The notes below the pieces were generated by a model. That model was not told the DNA's origin. It saw only the letters and a list, made by a program, of their open reading frames with translations, and searched no databases. A stretch of DNA of 64,000 nt, taken from the NCBI GenBank assembly GCA_001464055.1, contig LNET01000042.1:17664-81663 (forward strand), given 5' to 3'. This DNA comes from Burkholderiales bacterium Ga0077543 (GTDB lineage: Bacteria; Pseudomonadota; Gammaproteobacteria; Burkholderiales; Burkholderiaceae_C). Made by a program: the position numbers and the translations under genes. Below, piece by piece: positions 54,450 to 63,889 of the stretch (the first letter of the stretch is position 1; each line of letters starts with the position of its first letter).

Positions 54450-55268
54450 TCAGGCCAGGCTGCGAAGCAGCCTGGCGGCCAGGCCCAACAGGCGCGTGTT
54501 CGGATCGTTGCGACCCGCGGCTCGACGCCGGGCGATGAGCTGCTGCGCAGCGCGCGGCATGCGCCGGGCCAGCAGCGCGCGCGCCAGCCGTCGGGCGTCG
54601 CGGCTGCGGAAGAAGACGTCGGGCAACTGCGCCAGCCAGGACTGCAGGGTGGCCTCGTCCAGCACCTGTGGCAGGTTGTACGGGCCGTGGAAACCGAAGC
54701 AGGCGCCAGCGGGCCGCCGGTTTTCGAAGGCAAAGCAGCGCGCCAGGTCGGACGGGGCAAATCGCAGCCCGTGCGCGGCTTCGAGCGCGGCCCGGTAGCT
54801 GCGGCACAGCATCAGGTCCTCGGGGTGTTCCTGCTCGATCAGCGGATCCAGCCCGGCCTGCAGCAGCCGCTGCGAGCGCAGCGAGAAGCCGCCGTTGCCC
54901 ACCTGCAGCGCCGCAGGCTGCTCGGGCCAGGGGGCGCCGATGTAGTCCCATTCCAGGAACTCGGGCCGCCAGGCGGCGGCGTCGCGCACGAAGCCGTCCC
55001 ACTGCGTCACCAGCACATGCGAGGTGTCGACAAGGGCCGGCAGGCGCCGCAGCACGATGTGCGAATAGGTCGCACCACTGTCGACCGGCCCGACGTCGAC
55101 GACGTCGATGCCCGGCCCGGCCTCGCCAGGCCGCACGCCGTGGGTCAGCAGCAGCACGCGGGCGAAGTCCACCTGCGCCATCGACAGCCGCAGCGCTTGG
55201 GCCGCCAGGCCGGGGCTGCGCCCGTCGACCGCGCACAGGGTGACCTGGGGCAACTGAAGTCTTGGCAC
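54450..55268 (-). CDS. DUF5672-family protein (predicted glycosyltransferase)
   Basis: 272 residues starting at GTG 55268; the tracked start lies in the divergent glycosyltransferase gene. The DUF5672 pattern is clear: LPQVTLCAVDGRSPGLAAQA at the start, then VLVTQWDGFVRDAAAW, FLEWDYIGAPWPEQP, VGNGGFSLRSQRLLQAG and EHPEDLMLCRSYR. In other bacteria this domain occurs with GT-A glycosyltransferases; the acceptor is unknown. The C-terminus is a basic helical tail. It is divergent from a GT4-type gene (136 bases), suggesting a small glycan-modification locus. Confidence 0.82.
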   Translation of the reverse strand: MPRLQLPQVTLCAVDGRSPGLAAQALRLSMAQVDFARVLLLTHGVRPGEAGPGIDVVDVGPVDSGATYSHIVLRRLPALVDTSHVLVTQWDGFVRDAAAWRPEFLEWDYIGAPWPEQPAALQVGNGGFSLRSQRLLQAGLDPLIEQEHPEDLMLCRSYRAALEAAHGLRFAPSDLARCFAFENRRPAGACFGFHGPYNLPQVLDEATLQSWLAQLPDVFFRSRDARRLARALLARRMPRAAQQLIARRRAAGRNDPNTRLLGLAARLLRSLA

Positions 55269-55404
55269 GCGGCATTGTGGCCTGCCGGCTGCCGCCGGCG
55301 GGAAGCCACCGCCCGCCCGCCTGGGCTGGCTACACTGCGCCGGCGATGGCCGCCTTCCACCCAGCACCCCACCCCGCCCCCTGCCCTGCCGCCACAACCG
55401 CCCC

Positions 55405-56475
55405 ATGACGCGGCGCATCGGCATCAGCCTGGGCAACATCGGCGCGCTGCACGATGGGCTGGGTGAATTCGCGCTGCAGATCGGCACGCGCATCGCCGCC
55501 GTGGCGCTGCAATGGCGCGCCCAGCACGACATCGCCATCGACTTCCATCTGCAGGAGAAGCTGGGCGCGCTGTTCGGGCCCGAGGTGGGCTATCTGCACG
55601 TCAACCGCTGGCACCGCCTGCGCCACCTGCAGCCGGAGCCCTACACGCTGTGGCACAGCCTGCACCAGCTGAACAAGAACCGCGCGCCCGTGGGCACGCG
55701 CATCCGGCTGGTCACCGTGCACGACCTGAACTACCTGTACGGCCGCAACGCCTTTTCCACCTGGCGCCACGGCAGGCGCACACGCGCCCTGCTGGCGCGC
55801 AGCGACCACCTGGTCGCCATCAGCCGCCACACCGCAGGCGACGTGCAGAAACACCTGGGCTGGCAAGGCCCGATGCAGGTCATCCACAACGGTGCGCGCA
55901 GCTTCGTCGGCCAGCCGCAGGCGCCGCTGCCGGGCTGGGAGGCCGGCGCCGGCCGGCCTTTCCTGTTTCACCTGAGCCGGATGTCGCCGTCGAAGAATCC
56001 GCAGGCCATCATCGAACTGGCGCGGGCCTGGCCCGAAATGACTTTCGTGCTGTGCGGCCCGCCCAGCCAGGATGCGAAGGCGCTGCGCGAAGCCATCAAG
56101 CTGCCCAATCTGCAGTTCCACCTGGGCATCAGCGACGCGCACAAGGCCTGGGCCTATGCCCAGTGCAGCGGCTTCCTGTTTCCTTCGCTGACCGAGGGCT
56201 TCGGCCTGCCGCCGATCGAGGCCATGCACTTCGGCAAGCCGGTGTTCCTGTCGCGCCTGACCAGCCTGCCCGAGGTCGGCGGCGCCGTGGCGCACTACTT
56301 CGACGGCTTCGACCCGGTGGCGATGCGCCAGGTGGTCGAACAGGGCCTGGCCCAGGCGGCCCAGCCCGGCCGCGCCGACGCCGTTCGAGCGCATGCCGCC
56401 CAGTTCGACTGGGACCGGGCGGCTGCCGGCTACCTGGACCTGTATCGCCAGTTGCTGGGTCTGCCGCCGCGATAA
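55405..56475 (+). CDS. Glycosyltransferase family 4 protein
   Basis: 356 residues. The N-terminal Rossmann domain begins RRIGISLGNIGALHDGLGEF; LVTVHDLNYLYG and HLVAISRHTAGDVQKHLGWQ lead to the linker. The C-terminal GT-B half has FLFHLSRMSPSKNPQAIIEL, FVLCGPPSQDAKALR and the EX7E-type nucleotide-sugar motif FPSLTEGFGLPPIEAMHFGK. It transfers a sugar from an NDP-sugar to an unknown acceptor, probably surface polysaccharide or lipid. It starts 136 bases from the divergent DUF5672 gene and ends eight bases before ribF. Confidence 0.88.
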   Translation: MTRRIGISLGNIGALHDGLGEFALQIGTRIAAVALQWRAQHDIAIDFHLQEKLGALFGPEVGYLHVNRWHRLRHLQPEPYTLWHSLHQLNKNRAPVGTRIRLVTVHDLNYLYGRNAFSTWRHGRRTRALLARSDHLVAISRHTAGDVQKHLGWQGPMQVIHNGARSFVGQPQAPLPGWEAGAGRPFLFHLSRMSPSKNPQAIIELARAWPEMTFVLCGPPSQDAKALREAIKLPNLQFHLGISDAHKAWAYAQCSGFLFPSLTEGFGLPPIEAMHFGKPVFLSRLTSLPEVGGAVAHYFDGFDPVAMRQVVEQGLAQAAQPGRADAVRAHAAQFDWDRAAAGYLDLYRQLLGLPPR

Positions 56476-56483
56476 TCCTGACG

Positions 56484-57470
56484 ATGCGTGTCTTTCGCGG
56501 TTTCCAGGGCCAGGCCCATGCACGTGCTGTCGGCACGCTGCCGGCGCATTGCGCGCTGACCATCGGCAACTTCGACGGCGTTCACCGCGGCCACCAGGCG
56601 ATGCTGGCGCTGCTGACGAACGAGGCCCGCCACCGCGGCCTGCCCAGCTGCGTGCTGACCTTCGAACCACACCCGCGCGACCACTTCGCGCGCCTGGCCG
56701 GCCAGCCCGAGGCCGCGCCCGCGCGCATTGCCACGCTGCGCGACAAGCTGGCCGAACTGGAACGCTGCGGCATCGACCAGGTGGTGGTGCAGCGCTTCGA
56801 CGCGCGGCTGGCCGGCCTGTCGCCCCAGGCCTTTGTCGACGAGGTGCTGCTGGCCGGGCTGGGCGCACGCGTGGTGCTGGTCGGCGACGACTTCAACTAC
56901 GGCGCCCGCCGGGCCGGAAACTACGCCACGCTGGATGCGGCCGGTGCGGTGGGCGGCTTTGATGTCGCGCGCATGCTCAGCTACGAGGTGCACGGGCTGC
57001 GCGTTTCCAGTTCGGCCGTGCGCGAGGCGCTGGCCGCCGGCAACATGGTCAGGGCGGCAGAACTGCTGGGGCGGCCGTACAGCATTTCCGGCCATGCCAT
57101 CCACGGCGCGAAACTGGGCCGCCAGCTCGGGTTTCGCACCTTGAACCTGCGCTTCGGCCACCCCAAGCCGGCGACCATGGGCATCTTCGTCGTGCAGGTG
57201 CATGGCCTGGGTCCGGCCGGTGCCGCGCCAGTGCCTGGCGTGGCCAGCCTGGGCGTGCGGCCCACGGTGGAAGAAGCTGGTCGGGTGCTGTTGGAGGTGC
57301 ACTGCCTGAAGTGGCCCGAAGCGCTGGGCATCGATGGCGGCTATGGCCGCTGTCTGCGCGTGGAACTGCTGCACAAGCTGCACGACGAGTTGAAATACGA
57401 GTCGCTGGAGGCCTTGCGCGAAGGCATCGCCCGCGACACCGCCGATGCTCAGCGCTGGTTCGCGCGGTGA
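56484..57470 (+). CDS. ribF: Bifunctional riboflavin kinase/FAD synthetase
   Basis: 328 residues from the ATG at 56484; the tracked 652-residue ORF over-extends into the glycosyltransferase gene. The FMN adenylyltransferase half has LTIGNFDGVHRGHQAMLALL, VLTFEPHPRDHF, VVLVGDDFNYGARRAGN and VSSSAVREALAAG. The riboflavin kinase half has GRPYSISGHAIHGAKLGRQL, with GFRTLNLRF where most enzymes read GFPTANL; threonine and asparagine are kept. VASLGVRPTV and LRVELLHKLHDELKYESLEA finish it. It makes FMN and FAD. The ribF-ileS-lspA order is conserved in Betaproteobacteria. Confidence 0.95.
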   Translation: MRVFRGFQGQAHARAVGTLPAHCALTIGNFDGVHRGHQAMLALLTNEARHRGLPSCVLTFEPHPRDHFARLAGQPEAAPARIATLRDKLAELERCGIDQVVVQRFDARLAGLSPQAFVDEVLLAGLGARVVLVGDDFNYGARRAGNYATLDAAGAVGGFDVARMLSYEVHGLRVSSSAVREALAAGNMVRAAELLGRPYSISGHAIHGAKLGRQLGFRTLNLRFGHPKPATMGIFVVQVHGLGPAGAAPVPGVASLGVRPTVEEAGRVLLEVHCLKWPEALGIDGGYGRCLRVELLHKLHDELKYESLEALREGIARDTADAQRWFAR

Positions 57471-57480
57471 TCGCCCCTGG

Positions 57481-57516
57481 CTTGCGGGCCCCGCAAGGCA
57501 GTGCCTTGGATAGAAT
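57481..57516 (+). promoter_or_regulatory. Hairpin and TAGAAT -10 element between ribF and the short ORF
   Basis: CTTGCGG/CCGCAAG (57481-57497, loop GCC) lies 10 bases after the ribF stop and is followed by AAGGCAGTGCCTT, a second near-palindrome, then TAGAAT (57511-57516), seven bases before the ATG at 57524. The hairpin could end the ribF transcript; the TAGAAT could start a leaderless message for the short ORF and ileS. No well-spaced -35 is visible. Confidence 0.35.
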
Positions 57517-57523
57517 CGGCCGC

Positions 57524-57625
57524 ATGAACGAGCACAAGGCGCCGGAACACCTGCTGAACGGCTTCGCGCGCTGGCACGCGACCACGCGCCGCCAGGCCAC
57601 GCGCGACCGAATTATTCGCGCGTAG
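57524..57625 (+). CDS. 33-residue ORF upstream of ileS, possible leader peptide
   Basis: MNEHKAPEHLLNGFARWHAT then TRRQATRDRIIRA. No family is recognised. Its only isoleucines are two adjacent ATT codons (57611-57616), three codons before the stop, although ATC is strongly preferred in this genome. It lies 136 bases upstream of ileS with a GCACGC/GCGTGC hairpin (57645-57661) between. That layout is what an isoleucine-sensing leader would look like, but two Ile codons are few and no T-tract terminator follows. It could also be a gene fragment or non-coding. Confidence 0.35.
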   Translation: MNEHKAPEHLLNGFARWHATTRRQATRDRIIRA

Positions 57626-57761
57626 GCCTTCCAGCACCGCGCCGGCACGCCTGGCGCGTGCCTGGCCTGCCTGCACCCCCGCACAGCCTGGCCGGCGGAG
57701 ACCCCTTCCGCCCTGAGCCCCCCGCACACGCCTTGCCTGCCGCGACCGCGGCCCCCACGTC

Positions 57762-60719
57762 ATGAACGCACCCGTGAACACCCCCGCCAAGTCCGCGCCC
57801 GCCGAGGCCACGCCCGGCGGCGAGTACCGCAGCACCCTGAACCTGCCCGACACCCCGTTCCCGATGCGCGGCGACCTGCCCAAGCGCGAACCGGGCTGGT
57901 TGACCGAGTGGGAGGGCAGCTACCAGCGCCTGCGCGACGCCCGCGTCGGCGCGCCGCTGTTCGTGCTGCACGACGGCCCGCCCTACGCCAACGGCAAGCT
58001 GCACATCGGCCACGCCGTGAACAAGATCCTGAAGGACATGGTGGTGAAGAACCGGCAGCTGGCCGGCTTCGACGCGCGTTATGTGCCGGGCTGGGACTGC
58101 CATGGCCTGCCGATCGAGAACCAGGTGGAAAAGGACCACGGCCGCGGCCTGCCGCGCGGCGAGGTGCAGGCCAAGAGCCGCGCCTATGCCACGCAGCAGA
58201 TCGCCCAGCAGATGGCCGACTTCAAGCGCCTGGGCGTGGTGGGCGACTGGGACCACGTCTACCGCACCATGGACTTCGCCAACGAGGCCGGCGAGATCCG
58301 CGTGCTCAAGCGCCTGGTCGAGCGCGGTTTCGTCTACCGCGGCCAGAAGCCGGTGTACTGGTGCTTCGACTGCGGGTCTTCGCTGGCCGAGTTCGAGATC
58401 GAATACGCCGACAAGAAGAGCACTTCGGTCGACGTGGCCTTCGCATGCGCCGAGCCCGCGAAACTGGCCGCCGCCTTCGGCCTGGCCGCGCTGCCGCGCG
58501 AAGCCTTCGTCGTGATCTGGACGACCACGCCCTGGACCCTGCCCGCCAACCAGGCGCTGAACCTGAATCCGGCGCTGCGCTATGCGCTGGTGGACACCGA
58601 ACGCGGCGTGCTGCTGCTGGCCGAAGACCTGGTGGCCGCCTGCCTGACGCGCTATGGCCTGGCCGGCAGCGTGCTGGCCACCGCCGAGGGCCGTGCCCTG
58701 GCCGGGCTGAACTTCCGCCATCCGCTCAGCGCTGTCGATGCCGGCTACGACCGTCTCTCGCCCGTGTACCTGGCCGACTACGCCACGGCCGACGACGGCA
58801 CCGGCATCGTGCATTCGTCGCCGGCCTATGGCGTGGAGGACTTCAATTCCTGCCTGGCCCACGGCATGAAGGCCGACGAGATCCTGAACCCGGTGCAGGG
58901 CAATGGCGCCTTTGAGGCCGCGCTGCCGCTGTTCGGCGGCCTGCACATCTGGAAGGCCAACCCGGTCATCGTCGAAGCGCTTCGCAGCGCGGGCCGGCTG
59001 CTGGCCAGCACCGAGTTCAACCACAGCTACCCGCATTGCTGGCGCCACAAGACGCCGGTGATCTACCGCGCCGCAGCGCAGTGGTTCGTGCGCATGGACG
59101 AGGGCGAGGGGGTGTTCACCGTGGACAAGGCGCCGAAGACCTTGCGCCAGACCGCGCTGGACGCCATCGAGCAGACGAACTTTTTCCCCGAAAACGGCCG
59201 CGCCCGGCTGCGCGACATGATCGCCGGCCGGCCGGACTGGTGCATCAGCCGCCAGCGCAGCTGGGGCGTGCCCCTGCCCTTCTTCCTGCACAAGGTGAGC
59301 GGTGAACTGCACCCCAACACCCTGGCGCTGATGGATCGCGCTGCCGCGTTGGTGGAAGCCGGCGGCGTCGAGGCCTGGAGCCAGCTCGACCCGGCCGACT
59401 GGCTGGGTTCCGACGCTGCCGACTATGCCAAGAGCAGCGACATCCTCGACGTCTGGTTCGACAGCGGCAGCACCTTCAGCCATGTGTTGCGCGGCAGCCA
59501 TGCCGGCAGTGCCAACAACCCCGGTTTCCACACCCAGGGCCCCGAGGCCGACCTGTACCTGGAAGGCCACGACCAGCACCGCGGCTGGTTCCACAGCAGC
59601 CTGCTGCTGGGCTGTGCGCTCGAAGGCCGCGCGCCTTACCGCGGCCTGCTCACGCACGGCTTCACGGTCGACGGCCAGGGCCGCAAGATGAGCAAGAGCC
59701 TGGGCAACGTGATCGAGATGGGCAAGATCACGCAGCAGCTGGGCGCCGAGATCATCCGGCTGTGGTGTGCTTCCACCGACTATTCCGGTGACCTGGGCAT
59801 CGACGACAAGATCCTGGCGCGCGTGGTGGACGGCTACCGCCGCATCCGCAACACGCTGCGCTTCCTGCTGGCCAACACCAGCGACTTCGACGCCGCCACC
59901 CAAGCCGTGCCGGTGGCCGAAATGCTGGACATCGACCGCTGGGCGCTGGCACGCACGGCCGAACTGCAGGCCGAACTGGCCGGCCGTTTCGACCCGGCCC
60001 AAGGCGCGTTCACCGGCGGCCACTATGGCGCCAACGAATTCCACCCCGTGGTCGGCAAGCTGCAGGTGTTCTGCAGCGAAGACCTGGGCGCCTTCTACCT
60101 GGACGTGCTGAAGGACCGCCTGTACACCACGGCCGCCGGTTCGCACGCCCGGCGCAGCGCGCAGACGGCGCTGTGGCAGATCACGCACGCCATGTTGCGC
60201 TGGATGGCGCCATTCCTGAGCTTCACGGCCGAAGAGGCCTGGGGCGTGATGAACGCCCAGGGCGGCCAGGGCAGCCTGTTCACCCAGACTTTCTGGCGCT
60301 TCGACGAGGCCGTGCTGGCCGAAGCCGAACCCGGCAGCGACCGCCTGGCCCGCTGGGCGCGCATCCGCGCGGTGCGCGACGTGGTGAACAAGGAGATCGA
60401 GGCGCTGCGCAGCACCGGCGGGCTGGGTTCCTCACTGCAGGCTGAAGTGGCCATCACCGCCGGCCCGGAGGACCACGCCGCGCTGGCCAGCCTGGGCGAG
60501 GACCTGAAGTTCGTGCTGATCACCTCCAGCGCGAGCCTGCTGCCCGGCAGCAGCCTGCAGGTGCAGGTGGCCAGCCTGCAGGGCCGCGCCGGCGTCGCCA
60601 AGTGTGACCGCTGCTGGCACTGGGGCGACGACGTCGGCAGCGACGCCGCACACCCCACGATCTGCGGCCGCTGCAGCAGCAACCTGTTCGGCACGGGCGA
60701 AACCCGCGTCTGCGCCTGA
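57762..60719 (+). CDS. ileS: Isoleucyl-tRNA synthetase
   Basis: 985 residues, slightly longer than the E. coli enzyme (about 938). The class I HIGH signature is in [20 protein letters not shown] (about 81), [14 protein letters not shown] follows, the editing domain has [34 protein letters not shown], and the KMSKS loop is [16 protein letters not shown] (about 642). The C-terminal zinc ribbon has [11 protein letters not shown] and [11 protein letters not shown]. The sequence is of the bacterial mupirocin-sensitive-type subgroup by its zinc ribbon (inference). lspA follows two bases after its stop. Confidence 0.97.
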   Translation: MNAPVNTPAKSAPAEATPGGEYRSTLNLPDTPFPMRGDLPKREPGWLTEWEGSYQRLRDARVGAPLFVLHDGPPYANGKLHIGHAVNKILKDMVVKNRQLAGFDARYVPGWDCHGLPIENQVEKDHGRGLPRGEVQAKSRAYATQQIAQQMADFKRLGVVGDWDHVYRTMDFANEAGEIRVLKRLVERGFVYRGQKPVYWCFDCGSSLAEFEIEYADKKSTSVDVAFACAEPAKLAAAFGLAALPREAFVVIWTTTPWTLPANQALNLNPALRYALVDTERGVLLLAEDLVAACLTRYGLAGSVLATAEGRALAGLNFRHPLSAVDAGYDRLSPVYLADYATADDGTGIVHSSPAYGVEDFNSCLAHGMKADEILNPVQGNGAFEAALPLFGGLHIWKANPVIVEALRSAGRLLASTEFNHSYPHCWRHKTPVIYRAAAQWFVRMDEGEGVFTVDKAPKTLRQTALDAIEQTNFFPENGRARLRDMIAGRPDWCISRQRSWGVPLPFFLHKVSGELHPNTLALMDRAAALVEAGGVEAWSQLDPADWLGSDAADYAKSSDILDVWFDSGSTFSHVLRGSHAGSANNPGFHTQGPEADLYLEGHDQHRGWFHSSLLLGCALEGRAPYRGLLTHGFTVDGQGRKMSKSLGNVIEMGKITQQLGAEIIRLWCASTDYSGDLGIDDKILARVVDGYRRIRNTLRFLLANTSDFDAATQAVPVAEMLDIDRWALARTAELQAELAGRFDPAQGAFTGGHYGANEFHPVVGKLQVFCSEDLGAFYLDVLKDRLYTTAAGSHARRSAQTALWQITHAMLRWMAPFLSFTAEEAWGVMNAQGGQGSLFTQTFWRFDEAVLAEAEPGSDRLARWARIRAVRDVVNKEIEALRSTGGLGSSLQAEVAITAGPEDHAALASLGEDLKFVLITSSASLLPGSSLQVQVASLQGRAGVAKCDRCWHWGDDVGSDAAHPTICGRCSSNLFGTGETRVCA

Positions 60720-60721
60720 AC

Positions 60722-61237
60722 ATGACCACAAACCGCAGCGACACACGAACGCTGGCCTTCTGGCTGGCGCTGGCGGTGGTGGTGATCCTGGCCGACCAGG
60801 TGACGAAGACCCTGATCGTGGGCTACTTCCAGCTGGGCGACAGCCGGACCGTCACCAGCTACTTCAACCTGGTGCGCGCGCACAACCCCGGCGCGGCCTT
60901 CAGCTTCCTGGCCGACGCCTCGGGCTGGCAGCGCTGGTTCTTCACGGCGCTGGGCATCATCGTCTCGGGCTTCATCGTCTGGATGATCCGCACCAACCCC
61001 AGCCAGAAGCTGTTCTGCTTTGCGGTGAGCATGATCATGGGCGGGGCGCTGGGCAACGTCATCGACCGCTTGCTGCACGGCCACGTCATCGACTTCCTGC
61101 AGTTCCGCTTCGACTTCCTGGCGCCGATGTTCCGCGGCGGCTACTTTCCCAGCTTCAACATCGCCGACAGCGCGATCACGCTGGGCGCCGTCTGCCTGAT
61201 CCTGGACGAGATCCTGCGGGTGCGGCGCGGGCGCTGA
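60722..61237 (+). CDS. lspA: Lipoprotein signal peptidase
   Basis: 171 residues. Four membrane helices; the catalytic aspartates of the aspartyl peptidase II family are in [20 protein letters not shown] and [38 protein letters not shown] is also diagnostic. It cleaves prolipoprotein signal peptides after lipid modification. Start two bases after the ileS stop, a classical ileS-lspA pair. Confidence 0.96.
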   Translation: MTTNRSDTRTLAFWLALAVVVILADQVTKTLIVGYFQLGDSRTVTSYFNLVRAHNPGAAFSFLADASGWQRWFFTALGIIVSGFIVWMIRTNPSQKLFCFAVSMIMGGALGNVIDRLLHGHVIDFLQFRFDFLAPMFRGGYFPSFNIADSAITLGAVCLILDEILRVRRGR

Positions 61238-61291
61238 ACAGGCGCTTCTGGGGGCAGTCCCCGATGGCGACGGCGACGCGCTGCAGGCCCA

Positions 61292-62089
61292 ATGCGGCGG
61301 ATGGAGACGCCTGCCGATCCACCCGTCCGCGAACCTGCAGCCCCGGCCAGCAGCAGCCCGCGGCTGAACACCCTGCAATGGCGCGACCCCCCGCGCTGGC
61401 TGGCCCTGGGCTGGCACGACTTCCGGCGTGCCCCCGCCATCGGGCTGTTCTACGGCCTGTGCTTCATGGTGATGGGCTGGGCGCTGCTGAAGGTCTACGA
61501 ACACGCGCCGGCCTACACCCTGGCGCTGTCGGCCGGCTTCCTGCTGATGGGGCCCTTCCTGTGCCTGGGCCTGTACCGGGTGAGCCAGCGCCTGGAAGCC
61601 GGTGAAAAACCCGACTTCGGCGACTCGCTGCTGGCCTGGGACCAGCGCATCAGCGCCCTGGGCATCTTCGGCTTCGTGCTGCTGGTGCTGGAAATGCTGT
61701 GGGGCCGGGCCACCCTGGTCATCTTCGCCGTCAGCTTCGACGGCATGCCCGACTTCAAGGGCTCGCTGCTGGCCCTGCTGGACCCGGACAACATCGGCTT
61801 CATCGTCGCCTGGGTCGGCGTGGGCGCGATCTTCGCCACGCTCATCTACGCCATCAGCGTGGTGTCGATCCCGATGATCCTGCACCGCCGCACCGATGCC
61901 ATCACGGCCGGCCTGACCAGCCTGCGCCTGGTGCTCACGCAGACCGGGGTGATGCTGTGGTGGGCCTTCCTCATCGCCCTGCTGGTGGGCCTGGCCCTGC
62001 TGCCCTGGTTCGCAGGCCTGCTGGTCGTGGGGCCGGTGGTGGGGCATGCCAGCTGGCACGCGTATCGGGCGGCGGTTGCCGACGATTGA
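61292..62089 (+). CDS. DUF2189-family membrane protein
   Basis: 265 residues; ATGs at 61292 and 61301 are equally possible. A soluble N-terminus with RDPPRWLALGWHDFRRAPAI precedes about six membrane helices, including GLFYGLCFMVMGWALLKVYE, TLALSAGFLLMGPFLCLGLY and GVMLWWAFLIALLVGLALLP. GLYRVSQRLEAGEKPDF and LLVVGPVVGHASWHAYRA are typical of DUF2189 proteins of Proteobacteria, whose function is unknown (often near respiratory or iron genes). It is 54 bases after lspA, where many Burkholderiales instead have coaBC. Confidence 0.8.
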   Translation: MRRMETPADPPVREPAAPASSSPRLNTLQWRDPPRWLALGWHDFRRAPAIGLFYGLCFMVMGWALLKVYEHAPAYTLALSAGFLLMGPFLCLGLYRVSQRLEAGEKPDFGDSLLAWDQRISALGIFGFVLLVLEMLWGRATLVIFAVSFDGMPDFKGSLLALLDPDNIGFIVAWVGVGAIFATLIYAISVVSIPMILHRRTDAITAGLTSLRLVLTQTGVMLWWAFLIALLVGLALLPWFAGLLVVGPVVGHASWHAYRAAVADD

Positions 62090-62322
62090 CCCACGGCGCA
62101 GCGCTGGCCGACTGAAGCAAGTCGAAGTTGCTGCCTGGGCCGCGCATGGCTTCGGTCAGGCCAGATCGCCATGAAGCTGCCCTTGGTCGCTACCGGCTCC
62201 CGGCCATTTGCTGTCGTTCGCGGTGGACGGCTTTCAGGCTGTCTGGCGGTGTTTCTGCAGTCCTCGCGACAGAGGCTATCTGAAGCGTTTCATGGCGTTT
62301 GCGAGGGGATGCATCGCTGGCC

Positions 62323-62350
62323 TTGCTTGCGTAGCACAGGTGCTATACAT
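62323..62350 (+). promoter_or_regulatory. Promoter with overlapping palindromic operator for toxin-antitoxin module
   Basis: TTGCTT (62323-62328) and TATACAT (62344-62350) can serve as -35 and -10 with 15-16 bp spacing. Between and overlapping the -10 is the perfect palindrome TAGCAC-AG-GTGCTA (62332-62345). The antitoxin ATG follows eight bases after the -10. This is the expected design for antitoxin autorepression. Confidence 0.6.
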
Positions 62351-62357
62351 TCGCGTC

Positions 62358-62642
62358 ATGCGCTCTGCAACCTTTCCACCCATCCGTGTCGAGCCCGAAG
62401 TCCGCGCCGAAGTCGAGGCTGTCTTGCGCGAGGGTGAGACGCTGACCCAGTTCATCGAGGAGGCAGTCGTCGCGGCCGCAGCTTGGCGCCGGGTGCAGTC
62501 CGAGTTCGTCATTCGCGGTGAGGCAGCGATTGAGCGCTGGAAACAAGAAGGCGGCGGGCACGGGGTAGACGAGGTCATGGCCGACCTGCAGGCACGCCTC
62601 GATGACGCGAAGCGCCGTGCTGCTCAGCGCACAGGCCGGTGA
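62358..62642 (+). CDS. Type II antitoxin, YlcI/YnfO-like ribbon-helix-helix
   Basis: 94 residues from the ATG at 62358, just after the promoter; the tracked longer form is unlikely. MRSATFPPIRVEPEVRAEVE then VLREGETLTQFIEEAVVAAA is a ribbon-helix-helix DNA-binding domain, and the C-terminal half (RGEAAIERWKQEGGGHGVDE, LQARLDDAKRRA) is the amphipathic toxin-binding part. It overlaps the toxin start by four bases (GTGA). Codon use is less GC-rich than in neighbours, compatible with acquisition. Confidence 0.8.
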   Translation: MRSATFPPIRVEPEVRAEVEAVLREGETLTQFIEEAVVAAAAWRRVQSEFVIRGEAAIERWKQEGGGHGVDEVMADLQARLDDAKRRAAQRTGR

Positions 62643-62965
62643 CGCTCAAGTACACGGTCACGCTCCTGCAAGAAGCGGTGGAGGACCTGCGGCGTCTGGA
62701 GGACTATTCCATCGAGCGCGAGCTTGCGAGCGAGACGCCGGACTGGACCACACCTCAAAGAGCACTGGACGCTATCCGCGAAGGAATGCGATTGCTGTCC
62801 TGGTCGCCGTACACCTGCCGTCGGGCAGAACTTGGCAATGGCCGCTCGCGCGAATTGATCGTTCCGTTCGGTGGCACGGGCTACATCGTTCTATTCGACA
62901 TCATCGGCGACAACGTGATCGTGGGCGCGGTGAGGCACCAACGGGAAGAGGACTATCGGCACTGA
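62639..62965 (+). CDS. Type II toxin, RelE/ParE superfamily
   Basis: 108 residues from a GTG that overlaps the antitoxin stop. KYTVTLLQEAVEDLRRLEDY, then TPQRALDAIREGMRLLSWSP, CRRAELGNGRSRELIVPFGG and a C-terminal YIVLFDIIGDNVIVGAVRHQ REEDY pattern fit ParE/RelE. The arginine and histidine positions of the C-terminal strand (RHQREEDY) are conserved. Whether it targets gyrase or ribosome-bound mRNA is not evident. IS91-type debris begins immediately after its stop. Confidence 0.82.
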   Translation: MTLKYTVTLLQEAVEDLRRLEDYSIERELASETPDWTTPQRALDAIREGMRLLSWSPYTCRRAELGNGRSRELIVPFGGTGYIVLFDIIGDNVIVGAVRHQREEDYRH

Positions 62966-63447
62966 AGCGGGCGGGGGCGACGAAACTGGCGCTCTCGCCA
63001 CCCGGAAAGGCGCCCACCGACGGCGAGTTGCACGCGCTGCTGCAGATCGTCATCGTCCGACTGATGAAGATGCTCACGCGCAGAAGGTGCTGACGCTCAG
63101 AGGCGCGATGCCGCGCGAGGACCAGGCCCGCCAGCTGCTGTGCGCCGTCATCGACGGGAACAGCGCAGCATGCCGCGGTGCGGGTCGAAGCCCATGACCG
63201 CAAGCGGCTGGAGCAGCTGTGCCGCTACATCACGCGGCCGGCGCTTTCTGACCAACGCGTGCAGATCAATGCCGCCGGCCAGGTCGAGCTCAAACTCAAG
63301 ACGCCTTGGCGCGATGGAACGACGCACCTGGTCATGAGTCCGCTGGAGTTCATGCAGCGGTTGGCCGCGCTGGTGCCGCGGCCGTCATTGAAAGGGACGA
63401 CGCCGCCTTCGAAAACACCCATCCCGTTTTTCTGCAAGTCCGCCTGA
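62966..63447 (+). mobile_element. IS91-type transposase remnant with frameshifts
   Basis: Three pieces in different frames match the C-terminal part of IS91 (Y2) transposases: GKAPTDGELHALLQIVIVRL with MKMLTRR (about 63000-63087); KVLTLRGAMPREDQARQLLC (about 63085-63155); and HAAVRVEAHDRKRLEQLCRY, ITRPALSDQRVQINAAGQVE and LKTPWRDGTTHLVMSPLEFM up to AALVPRP (about 63168-63390). Deletions and frame changes separate them. The conserved tyrosine region is not intact. It is a dead insertion next to the toxin gene. Confidence 0.8.
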
Positions 63448-63580
63448 CGCCTGCATTCAGCAGGCCGCAGGCCATTCATGGCGGGCCCTGGCCGATCTCG
63501 GGCCCATCCGGCTTGCGGTGGCTGGCACCGCACAGCTGCAGCGTTCCGCCCAAGGGCACCAGCCTGCAGCCACGGGTCGT

Positions 63581-63889
63581 TTAGAGCCAGTCGGCGTTCA
63601 GGCCAGTGCTGTCGGGTGGGCCACCTGCACACGGTCGCGCTGGGACGGCTTGGGCCGGCATGGCAGCCGGCCGGAAGCGCAGGCTCGCGGCTGGCAATGC
63701 TGCCGTCAGGCTGACTTGCTTGCAGCTGCGCGGCGGCGTGCCCGGTGCCAGGCCGGCCAGGCCGTCAGCCATCAATGCCCAGCTTTCGGGTTCGGGGATG
63801 GGGGCCATCTGTCCGTACTGGACATGGTCAACGTTGATGAAGCCGCCACCGAATGTCACTTCGATGGCCCGGATGCCTGAGGCTGGGCT
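63581..63889 (-). pseudogene. Degenerate tail of a PEP-CTERM protein gene
   Basis: Minus-strand codons read GIRAIEVTFGGGFINVDHVQ, then APIPEPESWALMADGLAGLA. PEPESWALMxxGLAGL is a standard PEP-CTERM sorting tag, and FGGGFINVD is a typical ending of the preceding beta domain. After GLAGLA the frame runs on as PGTPPRSCKQVSL without the expected Arg-rich end, indicating a frameshift, and no start or body of the gene exists upstream. It is a leftover of a third PEP-CTERM gene. Confidence 0.6.

Noticed and set aside
54165-55466. 433-residue plus-strand ORF opposite the DUF5672 gene
   Set aside because: The DUF5672 protein on the minus strand shows all family motifs; this frame is compositionally typical of a shadow.
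57612-60188. 858-residue minus-strand ORF opposite ileS, and 60095-62059 opposite ileS/lspA/DUF2189
   Set aside because: ileS, lspA and the DUF2189 gene are unambiguous on the plus strand; the opposite frames contain no family motif.
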